From positions 1 to 41,680 of the IMG/VR virus record IMGVR_UViG_3300008219_000025: a DNA stretch of 41,680 bases. The stretch is one strand, 5' to 3'. The notes beneath the pieces were generated by a model, which was not told the origin of the DNA, did not search any database, and was given only the letters and a program-made list of their open reading frames with translations. The stretch is from a virus. A program made the translations under genes and the position numbers. Shown here in pieces: positions 21,235 through 30,300 of this stretch. Every line of letters begins with the position of its first letter. The stretch's first letter is position 1.

Positions 21235-22065
21235 TTATCTTGTGATATTACACTTATGTGTGCATATATCAATATCACCCGCGGTATAATATCCCACTTT
21301 TAAAGGTGGTGTTATAGATCCACCAAACCCATCCTCTCCATATATTTTCTCAACCATTTTTATATCCACGAACATTGGATTTCCTATGTCGTTAAAGGTT
21401 GGATTAATAGAGTAATACATTACTGATGCATCTATCCAGGGCTTATCTTTGGTATAAACTGGGTAATCTGTTATCTTATAATGACCAAGGCCTAAAGCAT
21501 GACCAAATTCATGTGTTACAATATTCTGAATGGCAATTAAACTAAATGGTGTTATCTTATGTGTGGTATCCTTATAGACTTGCTCTTGAGAACCTAGAAC
21601 AATCTTATAATGTTCAATAGCCTTATAGTCATATAGGAATATTATTATATGGACATATTTGTGGGTTGAATAGGAAAAGTCTACATATGTAAATCCCAAG
21701 CTTGATGCTTCCTCATTATAATACTCAAATGATATAAGTATGTTACAAGCAGGGAATTGTGATGAGTTCTTTCCATCATGGTCCTCAAAATCTATGGTGA
21801 CCATAATCATATCCCAATTACCACCTGGAGAGTGTTCTGCAAATCCCTCTTTCCAAAGGTCTATTGATGTATATGATGCCTTTAGTACACCCTCAACATC
21901 TTCCGTATGTGTGGGATCAGGTTCAAATACGCATATAATAGGATTTGTTGAGTGTCTTATTCCTATAGTTCCATATTCATCTGCAAATACAGATTGTATA
22001 TAAATCCCAAAAAGCATTAATACTAGAAACATAGTTACGAATATACCTAAATATATGCCCGACAT
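21235..22065 (-). CDS. Secreted matrixin-type metalloprotease (minus strand)
   Basis: A 276-residue zinc metallopeptidase. The C-terminal half has HEFGHALGLGH, the complete metzincin zinc site HExxHxxGxxH, and the downstream SVMYYSI, a Met-turn. The N-terminus (IYLGIFVTMFLVLMLFGIYIQSVFADEYG) is a signal peptide with a likely cleavage after FA. The frame extends upstream to 22128, but the minus-strand TATA box (TTTATACC, plus 22088-22095) is centred 26-27 bases before the ATG at 22065, and this start puts the signal peptide at the N-terminus. It is transcribed divergently from the holin-like gene. It probably acts on the host cell surface at exit or entry. Matrixin-like genes are common in ammonia-oxidising archaea, so host origin is possible. 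Confidence 0.88.
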   Translation of the reverse strand: MSGIYLGIFVTMFLVLMLFGIYIQSVFADEYGTIGIRHSTNPIICVFEPDPTHTEDVEGVLKASYTSIDLWKEGFAEHSPGGNWDMIMVTIDFEDHDGKNSSQFPACNILISFEYYNEEASSLGFTYVDFSYSTHKYVHIIIFLYDYKAIEHYKIVLGSQEQVYKDTTHKITPFSLIAIQNIVTHEFGHALGLGHYKITDYPVYTKDKPWIDASVMYYSINPTFNDIGNPMFVDIKMVEKIYGEDGFGGSITPPLKVGYYTAGDIDICTHKCNITR

Positions 22066-22084
22066 ATCCATATTTACGAGTAAT

Positions 22085-22110
22085 AAGGTATAAAGGTTTA
22101 AATTCAATGA
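22085..22110. promoter_or_regulatory. Overlapping divergent TATA boxes
   Basis: A minus-strand box (TTTATACC, plus 22088-22095) serves the matrixin gene and a plus-strand box (TTTAAATT, 22097-22104) is centred 26-27 bases before the ATG at 22127. The two boxes are adjacent, so the two transcripts are probably mutually exclusive or commonly regulated. Confidence 0.65.
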
Positions 22111-22126
22111 TGTATATAGACTATTC

Positions 22127-22387
22127 ATGGTAGAACCATTGATATTAGTAGCAGGAGCAGCATCAGTAGGAGCTATATTGAATACCTTGAGAGGGTACTT
22201 ACATCACACAGACGAAGGTTATTCAGCAAGAAAACTAGCAGGATCAATAATCATCGCAGTATTGGGTGGTTTGGCATTGGCCCAAACAGCCGTAATAGAT
22301 GGATTATCAGAACCAGCAATAGTTTTGGTAGGATTGACAACAGGCTTCGCAGCAGACTTCGCTATTTCAAGAGCAAAAAAGGATTAA
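22127..22387 (+). CDS. Holin-like membrane protein
   Basis: An 86-residue protein with an N-terminal hydrophobic segment (LILVAGAASVGAIL), a short polar loop (YLHHTDEGYSARK), a second hydrophobic segment (LAGSIIIAVLGGLALAQTAVI) and a third (PAIVLVGLTTGFAADFAI), ending in a basic tail (SRAKKD). Size and layout match small holins. The start is fixed by the TATA box. Neighbouring metalloproteases and the XhlA-like gene make an exit or lysis cassette likely. A structural membrane protein is the alternative. Confidence 0.6.
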   Translation: MVEPLILVAGAASVGAILNTLRGYLHHTDEGYSARKLAGSIIIAVLGGLALAQTAVIDGLSEPAIVLVGLTTGFAADFAISRAKKD

Positions 22388-22409
22388 TTCGGTTGAACCC
22401 AAGTTTTAG

Positions 22410-23156
22410 GTGCAACGTATGCCTAGAGTAAATCCACGCAAGGATGTATTCAATAAGCTTATAGCTAATCCCTCATGTGTAGCATTAGCCCAGGAATCTG
22501 GTGTTGAGTTTGAAACTGATGAACAGAAGGAATGGCATGACAAATGGCCTGGAAAGGTAATATATTACGCAATAGATTATAATAACGAATGTAAGTTAAT
22601 ACCAATGAAAAAGATGAAGAGGGCTGTAAACATAGCCATGACTACATGGAATTTAGAGATCCCAATTAAGATTAAATCCAAATACACAATTTGGAGAAAG
22701 GCTGATATTATAATTAGTTTTAGGAAGGCCAAAGATGATCAATACTTTAATGAAAGGCCTGGTGTTTTGGCCTATGCATATTTTCCAGGAACCTCTAAGG
22801 CTGGTGAAATAGTATTTAATATAGATTATATATGGGCCACTCATTCAGATGGAATATTAGGATCGGAAGCAGTTAAACTAGGATTAGTGGACCAAGCTAT
22901 TCCCACAAACAAACTTAAAACATGGAATATATTACAAACATTAATCCATGAGATAGGTCATTCTTTAGGTTTAAGGCATGATTCTGACAATAATTCAAGA
23001 GATGTAATGGACCCTTACTATGATGCAAACGTATTGGATCTATCTGACAGGGATTTACTACGAATAAGATTAAAGTATGGAGTTAGGAATTGGAATAGTT
23101 GGAGAATGTATGCATATCTGAAGAAATGGCTATTCAAACGGGTCCGTCAAATTTAA
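22410..23156 (+). CDS. Matrixin-type metalloprotease, no signal peptide
   Basis: A 248-residue metzincin. It has a propeptide-free matrixin layout: strand GKVIYYAID, helix KRAVNIAMTTWN, edge strand ADIIISFRKA, the segment GVLAYAYFPG...GEIVFN, zinc site HEIGHSLGLRHD and Met-turn SRDVMDPYY. The C-terminus is basic (WLFKRVRQI). No signal peptide is seen, so it may act in the virion or be released by lysis. The start is the GTG at 22410 or the ATG at 22419. It is only distantly similar to the minus-strand matrixin, so they look like separate acquisitions or old paralogues. Confidence 0.9.
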   Translation: MQRMPRVNPRKDVFNKLIANPSCVALAQESGVEFETDEQKEWHDKWPGKVIYYAIDYNNECKLIPMKKMKRAVNIAMTTWNLEIPIKIKSKYTIWRKADIIISFRKAKDDQYFNERPGVLAYAYFPGTSKAGEIVFNIDYIWATHSDGILGSEAVKLGLVDQAIPTNKLKTWNILQTLIHEIGHSLGLRHDSDNNSRDVMDPYYDANVLDLSDRDLLRIRLKYGVRNWNSWRMYAYLKKWLFKRVRQI

Positions 23157-23159
23157 TCC

Positions 23160-23167
23160 TTATATAG
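23160..23167 (+). promoter_or_regulatory. TATA box of the fibre operon
   Basis: TTATATAG is centred 25-26 bases before the ATG at 23189. Confidence 0.75.
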
Positions 23168-23188
23168 TATAAAACCATTATTATTAAT

Positions 23189-23410
23189 ATGGTTAGTGGA
23201 TTAGAAGGAACTTTTAAAGATTATAAGAATAATTGGTCATGTGGATCTCTCGAAGAATGGAGAGAACATTTAGCCGAAACAGAAACTACACATAGAGGCG
23301 TAACAAAATGCGTAACTTGTGGAGCAGATGTTGATTTTGTATGGACAGGTAAACTAAAGAATGGAAAGACATACCCAGACGTATTATGTGAGGAGTGTAA
23401 AAACCAATGA
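23189..23410 (+). CDS. Small zinc-finger protein, 73 aa
   Basis: CVTCGADVDF and LCEECKNQ form a zinc ribbon at the C-terminal half. The N-terminal half (EGTFKDYKNNWSCGSLEEWREHLAE) is helical with one Cys. It leads the fibre operon and overlaps the next gene by 4 bases. The function is unknown. Confidence 0.7.
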   Translation: MVSGLEGTFKDYKNNWSCGSLEEWREHLAETETTHRGVTKCVTCGADVDFVWTGKLKNGKTYPDVLCEECKNQ

Positions 23411-23946
23411 CTAACTGTGTAGAACATACATCAACCATTGATGGATCACAAGTAAAATTAGGTAAACAGAAAGGTCTGAATGAGGATTCATTCATTAACG
23501 GATATGTTACTGTTATTAAAAACGTAGGTAAACCAGACGAACAAATATTATGTAAGGACCAACATAACCTATTAACTACAGATGGTAGAGATTTCTTCCA
23601 CGCACAGGTATACACAAATACAAGTACAGGAACAGTCGGAGCAAACTTTATTGCATTGACAACTGACTCTTCAGGAGCAGATGCAGGTGACACAACACTA
23701 CCAAGTGAGATTACAACTGGTGGATTAGGAAGAGCAATCGCAACTACAATTACCCACGTTGATGATTCCAATACTACAACCTTGGTCAAGACGTTTACTT
23801 CCAGCGGAACTCATACTGCCGTACAGATGAGTGGAACATTCAATGCAGCCTCAAGTGGAATCTTGGCCCATGAAGCAGTTTTCACAGCAGTAACCTTAGT
23901 AAGTTCAGACACACTTCAGGTAACGTGGACGCTGACACTGGGATAG
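23407..23946 (+). CDS. Probable virion structural (tail/baseplate) protein, 179 aa
   Basis: A Ser/Thr/Gly-rich beta protein of the kind seen among tail-tip and fibre proteins. NLLTTDGRDFFHAQVYTN, GANFIALTTDSSG and SGILAHEAVFTAVTL recur in phage tail-end proteins in this order, and the C-terminus is a beta strand (DTLQVTWTLTLG). It sits between a zinc finger and the tail fibre gene. Assigned by appearance and context. Confidence 0.6.
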   Translation: MTNCVEHTSTIDGSQVKLGKQKGLNEDSFINGYVTVIKNVGKPDEQILCKDQHNLLTTDGRDFFHAQVYTNTSTGTVGANFIALTTDSSGADAGDTTLPSEITTGGLGRAIATTITHVDDSNTTTLVKTFTSSGTHTAVQMSGTFNAASSGILAHEAVFTAVTLVSSDTLQVTWTLTLG

Positions 23947-23956
23947 GTGACCTATA

Positions 23957-25576
23957 ATGGCTAGACAAGGCTGGGGTCGACATGCAACAGTAGTAACTGG
24001 AAGTAATGATGCAACAAAACAAGTTTCTGTAAATGCATGGAACGCAGACTTAGACAACGATGGTGTTTTAGGTTTCACACCCGAAACAATAGCAAGTGCT
24101 TCAACAGTAACACCAACAAACAGTTTAGTTAAATTATCAGGATCAACAAGCATTGATACCATAGCGATAACAAATACAAACGAGGGTGATCTTTTATGGG
24201 TTTATACATCTGGTTCAGTAACATTAAACAATACATCAAGTCCTTCAAGCGATGGTGATATAAGATTATTAGCAGATGCCAATAAAGATCTATCAACAAC
24301 AACACCAACTGTTTTAATTAGGATAGGTACATATTGGTATGAATATTTAACAGGTGAACAAAATGCAGTAACAGCAAGTTCTACAACAACATTCACAAAC
24401 AAAACAATAGATGCAGATGGCACAGGCAACTCGATTACAAATATTGAGAACGCAGATATTAAAGCAAGTGCAGGTATAGATGCAACTAAGATTGCCAATG
24501 GAACAGTGACATCAACAGAATTTCAATACTTGGGTGATGTAACAAGTTTAATTCAAGCACAGATTGATGGCAAATCACCAACAGCAGGTAATAGTTCATT
24601 GGTCACAGTTGGAACAATAGGATCAGGCATTTGGCAGGGAACAGCAGTTGCAGATTCTTATGTTGCAAGTGCTTCAACATGGAACGCAAAACAAAATGCA
24701 TTAACATTTGGAATTGCAGATACTAACGCAGTTAAGATTGATGGAAGTGGAACAGCAACAGGCGAATATGCTAAATTTACAACAACAGGTGTTGTTGGTG
24801 AGGAAGTTGCAGATGTTAAGACAGATTTATCATTAAACAATGTAGAAAATACTGCACTATCAACATGGGGAGGAACTTCAAATATCGCAACAGTAGGCAC
24901 TGTTGGATCAGGAACATGGCAGGGGACAACGGTAGCAGACGATTATGGTGGCACAGGTCAATCAACATATACCACAGGCGATATTCTTTATGCAAGTGGT
25001 TCTAATACTTTAGCAAAACTTAATGCTGGTTCAAATACAAATGTCCTAACATTGGCAGGTGGTGTTCCAACTTGGGCCGCAGCAAGTGGTGGTAATGCAG
25101 ATGGACATTGGACTTGCGTTGGTGATCATACGTTTAATGGATCAGAACAGTCTTATACATTTCAACATGATTTTAATGCTTCAAGTTCTTCAGAAGCACA
25201 TATTGTATTTCGTGGATATTGTTCAGCAGGAACTGTAAGTATTGAATGGGATCAACAAACATCAGCATATTATGCTATGAATAGAAATAACGGATCAGCA
25301 ACAGCTACAAATAACGCATCTAGTGCGATGATATTAGAAGCAACATCGCCAACCTATCACAACCATCTTGATATTTGGATTTCAGCTAAGGAAAAAACAG
25401 CAGGTGTGGCTATCGGAACAACTGATACAGGTCAGAATATTCAGATCAGTGGTTTTGGCAGAGTTAATACAAATAATACAAGTGGTACATTACGAGAAAT
25501 AAAACTAACCTTTACTGGAACACCAACTTCAACAGCAACAACGAATATGTATCTTTTATCCAACACACAGAGTTGA
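23957..25576 (+). CDS. Tail fibre protein
   Basis: A 539-residue, nearly Lys-free, Thr/Ser/Ala/Gly-rich protein. Fibre repeats are clear: LVTVGTIGSGIWQGTAVADSYV and IATVGTVGSGTWQGTTVADDYG in the middle, then GGTGQSTYTTGDILYASG and SNTLAKLNAGS, phrases common to caudovirus tail fibres. TTTFTNKTIDADGTGNSI is another standard fibre phrase. The C-terminal 150 residues (from GHWTCVGDHTF) form a separate beta domain, probably the receptor-binding head. It would mediate host-surface attachment. Confidence 0.88.
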   Translation: MARQGWGRHATVVTGSNDATKQVSVNAWNADLDNDGVLGFTPETIASASTVTPTNSLVKLSGSTSIDTIAITNTNEGDLLWVYTSGSVTLNNTSSPSSDGDIRLLADANKDLSTTTPTVLIRIGTYWYEYLTGEQNAVTASSTTTFTNKTIDADGTGNSITNIENADIKASAGIDATKIANGTVTSTEFQYLGDVTSLIQAQIDGKSPTAGNSSLVTVGTIGSGIWQGTAVADSYVASASTWNAKQNALTFGIADTNAVKIDGSGTATGEYAKFTTTGVVGEEVADVKTDLSLNNVENTALSTWGGTSNIATVGTVGSGTWQGTTVADDYGGTGQSTYTTGDILYASGSNTLAKLNAGSNTNVLTLAGGVPTWAAASGGNADGHWTCVGDHTFNGSEQSYTFQHDFNASSSSEAHIVFRGYCSAGTVSIEWDQQTSAYYAMNRNNGSATATNNASSAMILEATSPTYHNHLDIWISAKEKTAGVAIGTTDTGQNIQISGFGRVNTNNTSGTLREIKLTFTGTPTSTATTNMYLLSNTQS

Positions 25577-25582
25577 TTAATA

Positions 25583-25759
25583 ATGCACAAATTTAATAAA
25601 ATAAACCGAGAAAAAACAGAGGGCGAAGATTTTATGGAAAGATTCCATGATTTGTCATTCAGATTGAAAACTGACATAAATGAAAATATAGTATCAGTGG
25701 AAACAGACGACCCAACAATAATTGCATGGCTTGCAGAAAATGGCTTGGTTGAAGAATAA
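25583..25759 (+). CDS. Hypothetical small protein, 58 aa
   Basis: The ATG at 25583 begins seven bases after the fibre stop. The protein is charged (NKINREKTEGEDFMERFHDLSFRLKTD) and ends in a short helix (TIIAWLAENGLVEE). It could be a fibre assembly chaperone by position. The function is otherwise unknown. Confidence 0.6.
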   Translation: MHKFNKINREKTEGEDFMERFHDLSFRLKTDINENIVSVETDDPTIIAWLAENGLVEE

Positions 25760-25775
25760 TGGAGTGGCATAGTCT

Positions 25776-27002
25776 GTGTCATATACACAAATCTTTGATG
25801 AAGTTATCTACGACTCGGTAGTATTCGATACAGCCAAGAGATATTCAGCAGACATAGTAGAGAAGAAAACCCTATTTGACGGAACAAACGATCTGTTTGA
25901 TCCAGTAGTATTCGATACGGTTGCAGGCGGTATCATTACAGTTAGTGATGCAATAGAGAGGTTAATGGCAGCGTATAGAGCACCAGCGACAGAATCAGTG
26001 TCGGTTTCAGATAATATTTCAAGACTTCAAAATATTTTTAGAACCATATCAGAATCCACAATAAGCGTGGGTGTGGGATTAGTCGAGAGATTACTAACGG
26101 CATTTAGAACCATAACAGGCGTAAGCGTAACAACGTCAGATTCAGCAACAACAATATCGCCAACATCTAATAGGTATATTTACGACTTGGGTTCTGTCTT
26201 TGATGACTTTTATTATGATCCACTGGTATTCGACACATCTGTAAAATCATACACAATAACGGATTCTGTATCCAGGTTGTTTGCATCATATAGAACTATA
26301 ACTGGTGTTTCTATATCTGTAAGCGATAGCGTAAGTAGGGTATTAAGTGCATTGAGATCAATAAGCGATAGTAGTGTTTCCATATCTGATTCAATATCAA
26401 GAATAATGTCAGCATTTAGAACCATAACAGATCCATCTATATCTGTGAGTGATAGTGTATCTAGGTTATATAGTGCTTTGAGAAGCATATCAGAATCAAT
26501 ATCCATATCGGATTCTGTAAGTAGATTATTCGCAGCCTTTAGAACATTATCTGAATCCACATCTATATCGGATAGCATATCCAGGATTCTATCAAGCTTT
26601 AGAAGTATCACAGAATCAACAATATCTGTATCGGATTCCGTATCTAGAATACTAGGTGCTGTTAGATCAATGTCTGAATCAGTATCCATATCTGACAGTC
26701 TAAGTAGATTATTAACGGCCTATAGAAGCATGAGTGAAAGCGTATCCATATCTGACTCGGTATCTAGATTAATGAATAGCTTTAGGAGTATTACTGAATC
26801 AACCATATCCATATCTGATGCAATAAGTAGAATAAAAGCCACATTTAGAACCATATCCGAGGTAGCATTAACGGTTGGAGATGTCTTAACAGCCATTAAA
26901 CACGCACCAGCGATGGTTATACTAAATACAGTCCAAATACTAAGAACTTCAAGAATAACCACATATATTGCAAGGGTGATAAGGAATACCGTATATGGTT
27001 AA
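25776..27002 (+). CDS. Repetitive fibre/adhesin-like protein with 20-21-aa SDSVSR repeats
   Basis: A 408-residue protein starting at GTG. Residues 161-370 are eleven units of 20-21 residues of the form SISDSVSRLxxAxRSISES; the Asp of SDS recurs at 163, 184, 205, 226, 246, 266, 287, 307, 327, 348 and, degenerate, 369. Degenerate copies occur near 58, 79 and 100. A different short repeat ending in VVFDT or LVFDT appears at about 13, 42 and 148 and may mark domain edges. The regular Ser/hydrophobic alternation suggests an elongated shaft. Position after the fibre gene fits a second fibre or adhesin. The last 40 residues (MVILNTVQILRTSRITTYIARVIRN) may anchor it. Confidence 0.7.
   Translation: MSYTQIFDEVIYDSVVFDTAKRYSADIVEKKTLFDGTNDLFDPVVFDTVAGGIITVSDAIERLMAAYRAPATESVSVSDNISRLQNIFRTISESTISVGVGLVERLLTAFRTITGVSVTTSDSATTISPTSNRYIYDLGSVFDDFYYDPLVFDTSVKSYTITDSVSRLFASYRTITGVSISVSDSVSRVLSALRSISDSSVSISDSISRIMSAFRTITDPSISVSDSVSRLYSALRSISESISISDSVSRLFAAFRTLSESTSISDSISRILSSFRSITESTISVSDSVSRILGAVRSMSESVSISDSLSRLLTAYRSMSESVSISDSVSRLMNSFRSITESTISISDAISRIKATFRTISEVALTVGDVLTAIKHAPAMVILNTVQILRTSRITTYIARVIRNTVYG
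26256..26885 (+). repeat. Tandem 60-63-bp coding repeats
   Basis: About eleven imperfect in-frame units, each containing variants of ATATCTGATTCTGTATCTAG, encode the SDSVSR repeats. Unit length alternates between 60 and 63 bases. They create a long artefactual open frame on the opposite strand. Confidence 0.85.
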
Positions 27003-27005
27003 GTC

Positions 27006-27013
27006 TTATATAG
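27006..27013 (+). promoter_or_regulatory. TATA box of the baseplate/protease operon
   Basis: TTATATAG is centred 25-26 bases before the ATG at 27035. Confidence 0.75.
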
Positions 27014-27034
27014 GAATAAGCACTAATAAAGGTA

Positions 27035-27364
27035 ATGGCAACAGGAAAGGTACACACTGGAGATACCCACACAGATTTTCAGTTATTGGTCCAAGAAACA
27101 GGAACAGATGGTTCAAATACGGCTTACGACTTGGCAGATGCGAGTACGATCCAAATGGTATTCATTGATCCAAGTGGTACGGAAACCACAGTTACGGCTT
27201 TAATTCTTAATGCACCTGGAACTAATGGTATTATTCGATATATAAACAGCACTCCCAACCCAACCATATCCACAGCAGGTTTGTGGAAATATAGGGCTAA
27301 GATAGGTATTACTGGTGGTGGAGCATTTCAAAGTAATAACGCAACATTCGAGGTGCTTGGATAA
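27035..27364 (+). CDS. BppU-like small beta-sandwich protein
   Basis: A 109-residue protein with the layout of the N-terminal domain of phage baseplate upper proteins: a strand HTDFQLLVQETGTD, then AYDLADASTIQMVFIDPSGTETTV, NGIIRYI and a final GLWKYRAKIGITGGGAFQSN. This domain normally attaches a fibre or receptor-binding protein to the baseplate. Here it stands alone, so it may be an adaptor for the repetitive fibre encoded just upstream. The start is fixed by the TATA box. The stop overlaps the next ATG (TAATG). Confidence 0.65.
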   Translation: MATGKVHTGDTHTDFQLLVQETGTDGSNTAYDLADASTIQMVFIDPSGTETTVTALILNAPGTNGIIRYINSTPNPTISTAGLWKYRAKIGITGGGAFQSNNATFEVLG

Positions 27365-30300
27365 TGCCTGGTGACCACAAACAAAAAAAGAAAGTAAAGG
27401 ATCTTAGGGAAAAGTTAGGAAAGGCCAAGAAAACTAACAAACTATCCAAGAAAATACGAAAAGAGAGTATGATCCAAGATGTAGATGAATACTATAAGGA
27501 GAAGAAAGGCAAACTACAAAAGAGGTTAGCTAAGGTAAGAAAAGTACCTAGTTACGTTGATCCAATAATGAAACAAAAAATACCAACAAAACAAAAGATT
27601 GAGGAATTAAAACAAGCTTATTATCAAGTAGAATATGATGATGATCACTTACGAAATCTCCAAGAGCAAATTGACAACACAGTTGGTAATGAAAGTAAGG
27701 TTGAGGAATTAAGACAAGCTTATTATCAATCAGAATATGATAACAACACATTACGCAGTATATCAGAGCAAATTGATAAATTGGAGAAACATAAAACTCC
27801 ATTTTTTCAAAGAAGTGGGAAGATAAGAAAGGCAGATGCCACTGATATTAATAGGGTTACAAGATGGGATGAAAGAACATTTAACAAGAGAAGAGAGATG
27901 CCAAAAAAGAGAGAGGAAGATGTTGAAATAGATAGAAGTGATGTTGAATTACACCCATACCAAGCTATTGCAAAACTTAGAAATAGGTTGGCCAAAATAA
28001 GAAAGGCGGGAGCTAAAAAGAAAACTGAAAAGAAACTACCATATAGTAAATATACAGTTCCACAGGATTATAACACTACTGATTTTCAACAAAGACCTGA
28101 TATATTAAGTAATGCAGGAATAGACACAGACAATACATTTTGGAAAAAACAGATAGATGAAAATATGTATGTTGATTATGAAAAAATACCAAAAGGTAAA
28201 GATAAAAGAAAAATACGAAAAGAGATAAAACGTAGTGATAGAGAGAATTTTAATGTTGAACAAGAAAGGAAATATGATAAATCAATAAAGAGTTCCAAAC
28301 TAAAGAACAGATTAGCAAAGATTAGAAAGGCGGACGGTGGAATAGCACCAAACTTCGTGCCTACCGAATCCCATGATCAAAAGAAGAAGAAGAAGCAAAA
28401 GACGGCGGCAGGATTAGCAAACATAAGTAAAAAACCTTGGTTGAAAGAAAAGAAGAAAGGTAGACTTACTTCAGATCCAGTTTCTAACGATATTAAAAAA
28501 CCTAAAAACAAACAATACCTGGAAAGAAGGAAGAAAAAGGATTATGTTAAGAACGCCAAAGATCAGATTAAAGGTAAATCAACTGGACAACCAATGCCTG
28601 ATAATAGAGAGTTTCAAAGGAAAAGATTAAAGAGATTAATGGGTGATATTACAAGTGGAAATATGACACCTACACCAGAACAAATAGAAAAGAAGAAGAT
28701 AAGGGATAAGAAGGAAGCCGATGCCGCAAAGAAGCTATATGAGAGAAGGCATAGAGGTAAAGCAAAGAAGGCTAGAATAAGACGAGCAACTGAAATAATA
28801 GATCCAAGAGAGAAGAAGAAGAAAACAGTAAGGCCTGATTCTAATGTTCAAAAGGTATCACAAAGGATAGCAGAAATGAAAGTAGATAAGGATCATAACC
28901 ATAAGATACAATTTAGAGTGCATGAGGGAAGCCAATATAGAAGAGCTAGCCTAGCCAAACAGGAAGGAAAGTATGCAAAGTATTGGTTGTTAAATGCCAA
29001 ACAAACCAATGGTAATGGCTGGGGTGTATCACAAACATCAATAGCCAAGAACATAAGCAAGTTTATAGGCAGACCATTTGTAATTACGGCTAAACAATGG
29101 GTAGCAGAATCAGAATATGGAGATCAGTTTGAACACCCATACCTACCTACGAATAACATAAGCCAAATCATAAACCACCAGGAGAAGTTTAGGGTTGGAA
29201 GTATTGTAGATGTCATTGAGAAAGATGGAGATTATCATGCAGTTATTGAGATGAATAGTAAGTTTGCGAATATGATGTTACCACCATTCTGTAGTCCTGC
29301 TATATTCCAAAACAACCCAGGAGAGGCTGATGGTCAAATATCAGATTGGGAAGCATTACATTTAGCGGGATTGATGGAAGATCCAGCTTACGGTGCTAGG
29401 ATAGCTTTATTAAAGGGAAGTTGTGTGGGAACTGCCGATGCGTGTAGTGTTCAATTCAAGTCTGCGAAACAAGCCAAAATGGTATGCCCTAAAAAGATGA
29501 AGAACCTAAAGGGAAGATTAGCTGGAATGAATACCGATGGTAGTGAAGATTTAACTGATGAGTATGAAGGAAAAGGAAAAGTTGCACCACCAAGAGTTAG
29601 TGAGGGTTTTCAAACACCAAGAATTGTAAGGCATAAAGGTACAATATTACAACCAGGTAAAAGAGAAGCGTATCCAATGCACCAAGATTATGATTTTAAG
29701 AGTGAGTTCCAACGTAAATATGAGAAGAAAAAACCATTTAAAGGAAGGGCAAAAGCCTTGAAACACTCTCCTGAAGCTGAAAACCGGTTACACTCAAGAA
29801 AGATATCCAACACCCTAGAAGAAGTAGGAGATGTTCTAACAATTTCAGAAGCAAACGCAGAAAAATGGGCTAAACTAAAAACAAGATTAGCTGCAGTAAT
29901 AAAGCCAAAAAAGGCAGATAGTGTAGATAATACAATAGACAAATTAGTTAAAAACGTCAAAGATCCTACCAATAAGGAAGATTTGGTAAAGAGATTAGGT
30001 ACTACGCCTAACGAACATGGCCCAAAGAACTATGGTGCTACCAAAGCTAAAGACTTTAGTTCGAGAAGAAAGGTATCGAAAAAAAAACAAAAAATCTCTA
30101 AAGTAAGACGGGCTATGATGCCACCAGAAGATCCACTTAATTGGCTACAACATTACGAAGAAGAGGGTTTTGTAGAGAAGAAATCGAGAGAGGGTTATAA
30201 TTTTCCAGTAAAGCAATTAAAGGATGAATCAAAGGCGGTTAGCACACGTAATTATCGAAAGAAAGTTAATCCACCTAAACTTACTCGACCATCTCGTACT

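Noticed and set aside
22066-22128. Longer N-terminus for the minus-strand matrixin
   Set aside because: It would bury the signal peptide 21 residues inside the protein and would cover the promoter's own TATA box.
26213-26689. A 158-codon open frame on the minus strand
   Set aside because: It is the mirror of the SDSVSR coding repeats; its Ser/Asp/Leu/Ile-only composition comes from the repeat unit, and no TATA box or overlap supports it.
25776-26900. A CRISPR array or DNA-level satellite
   Set aside because: The periodic sequence is in frame, encodes a regular peptide repeat and has no alternating spacer/repeat structure. No CRISPR array was seen anywhere in the window.
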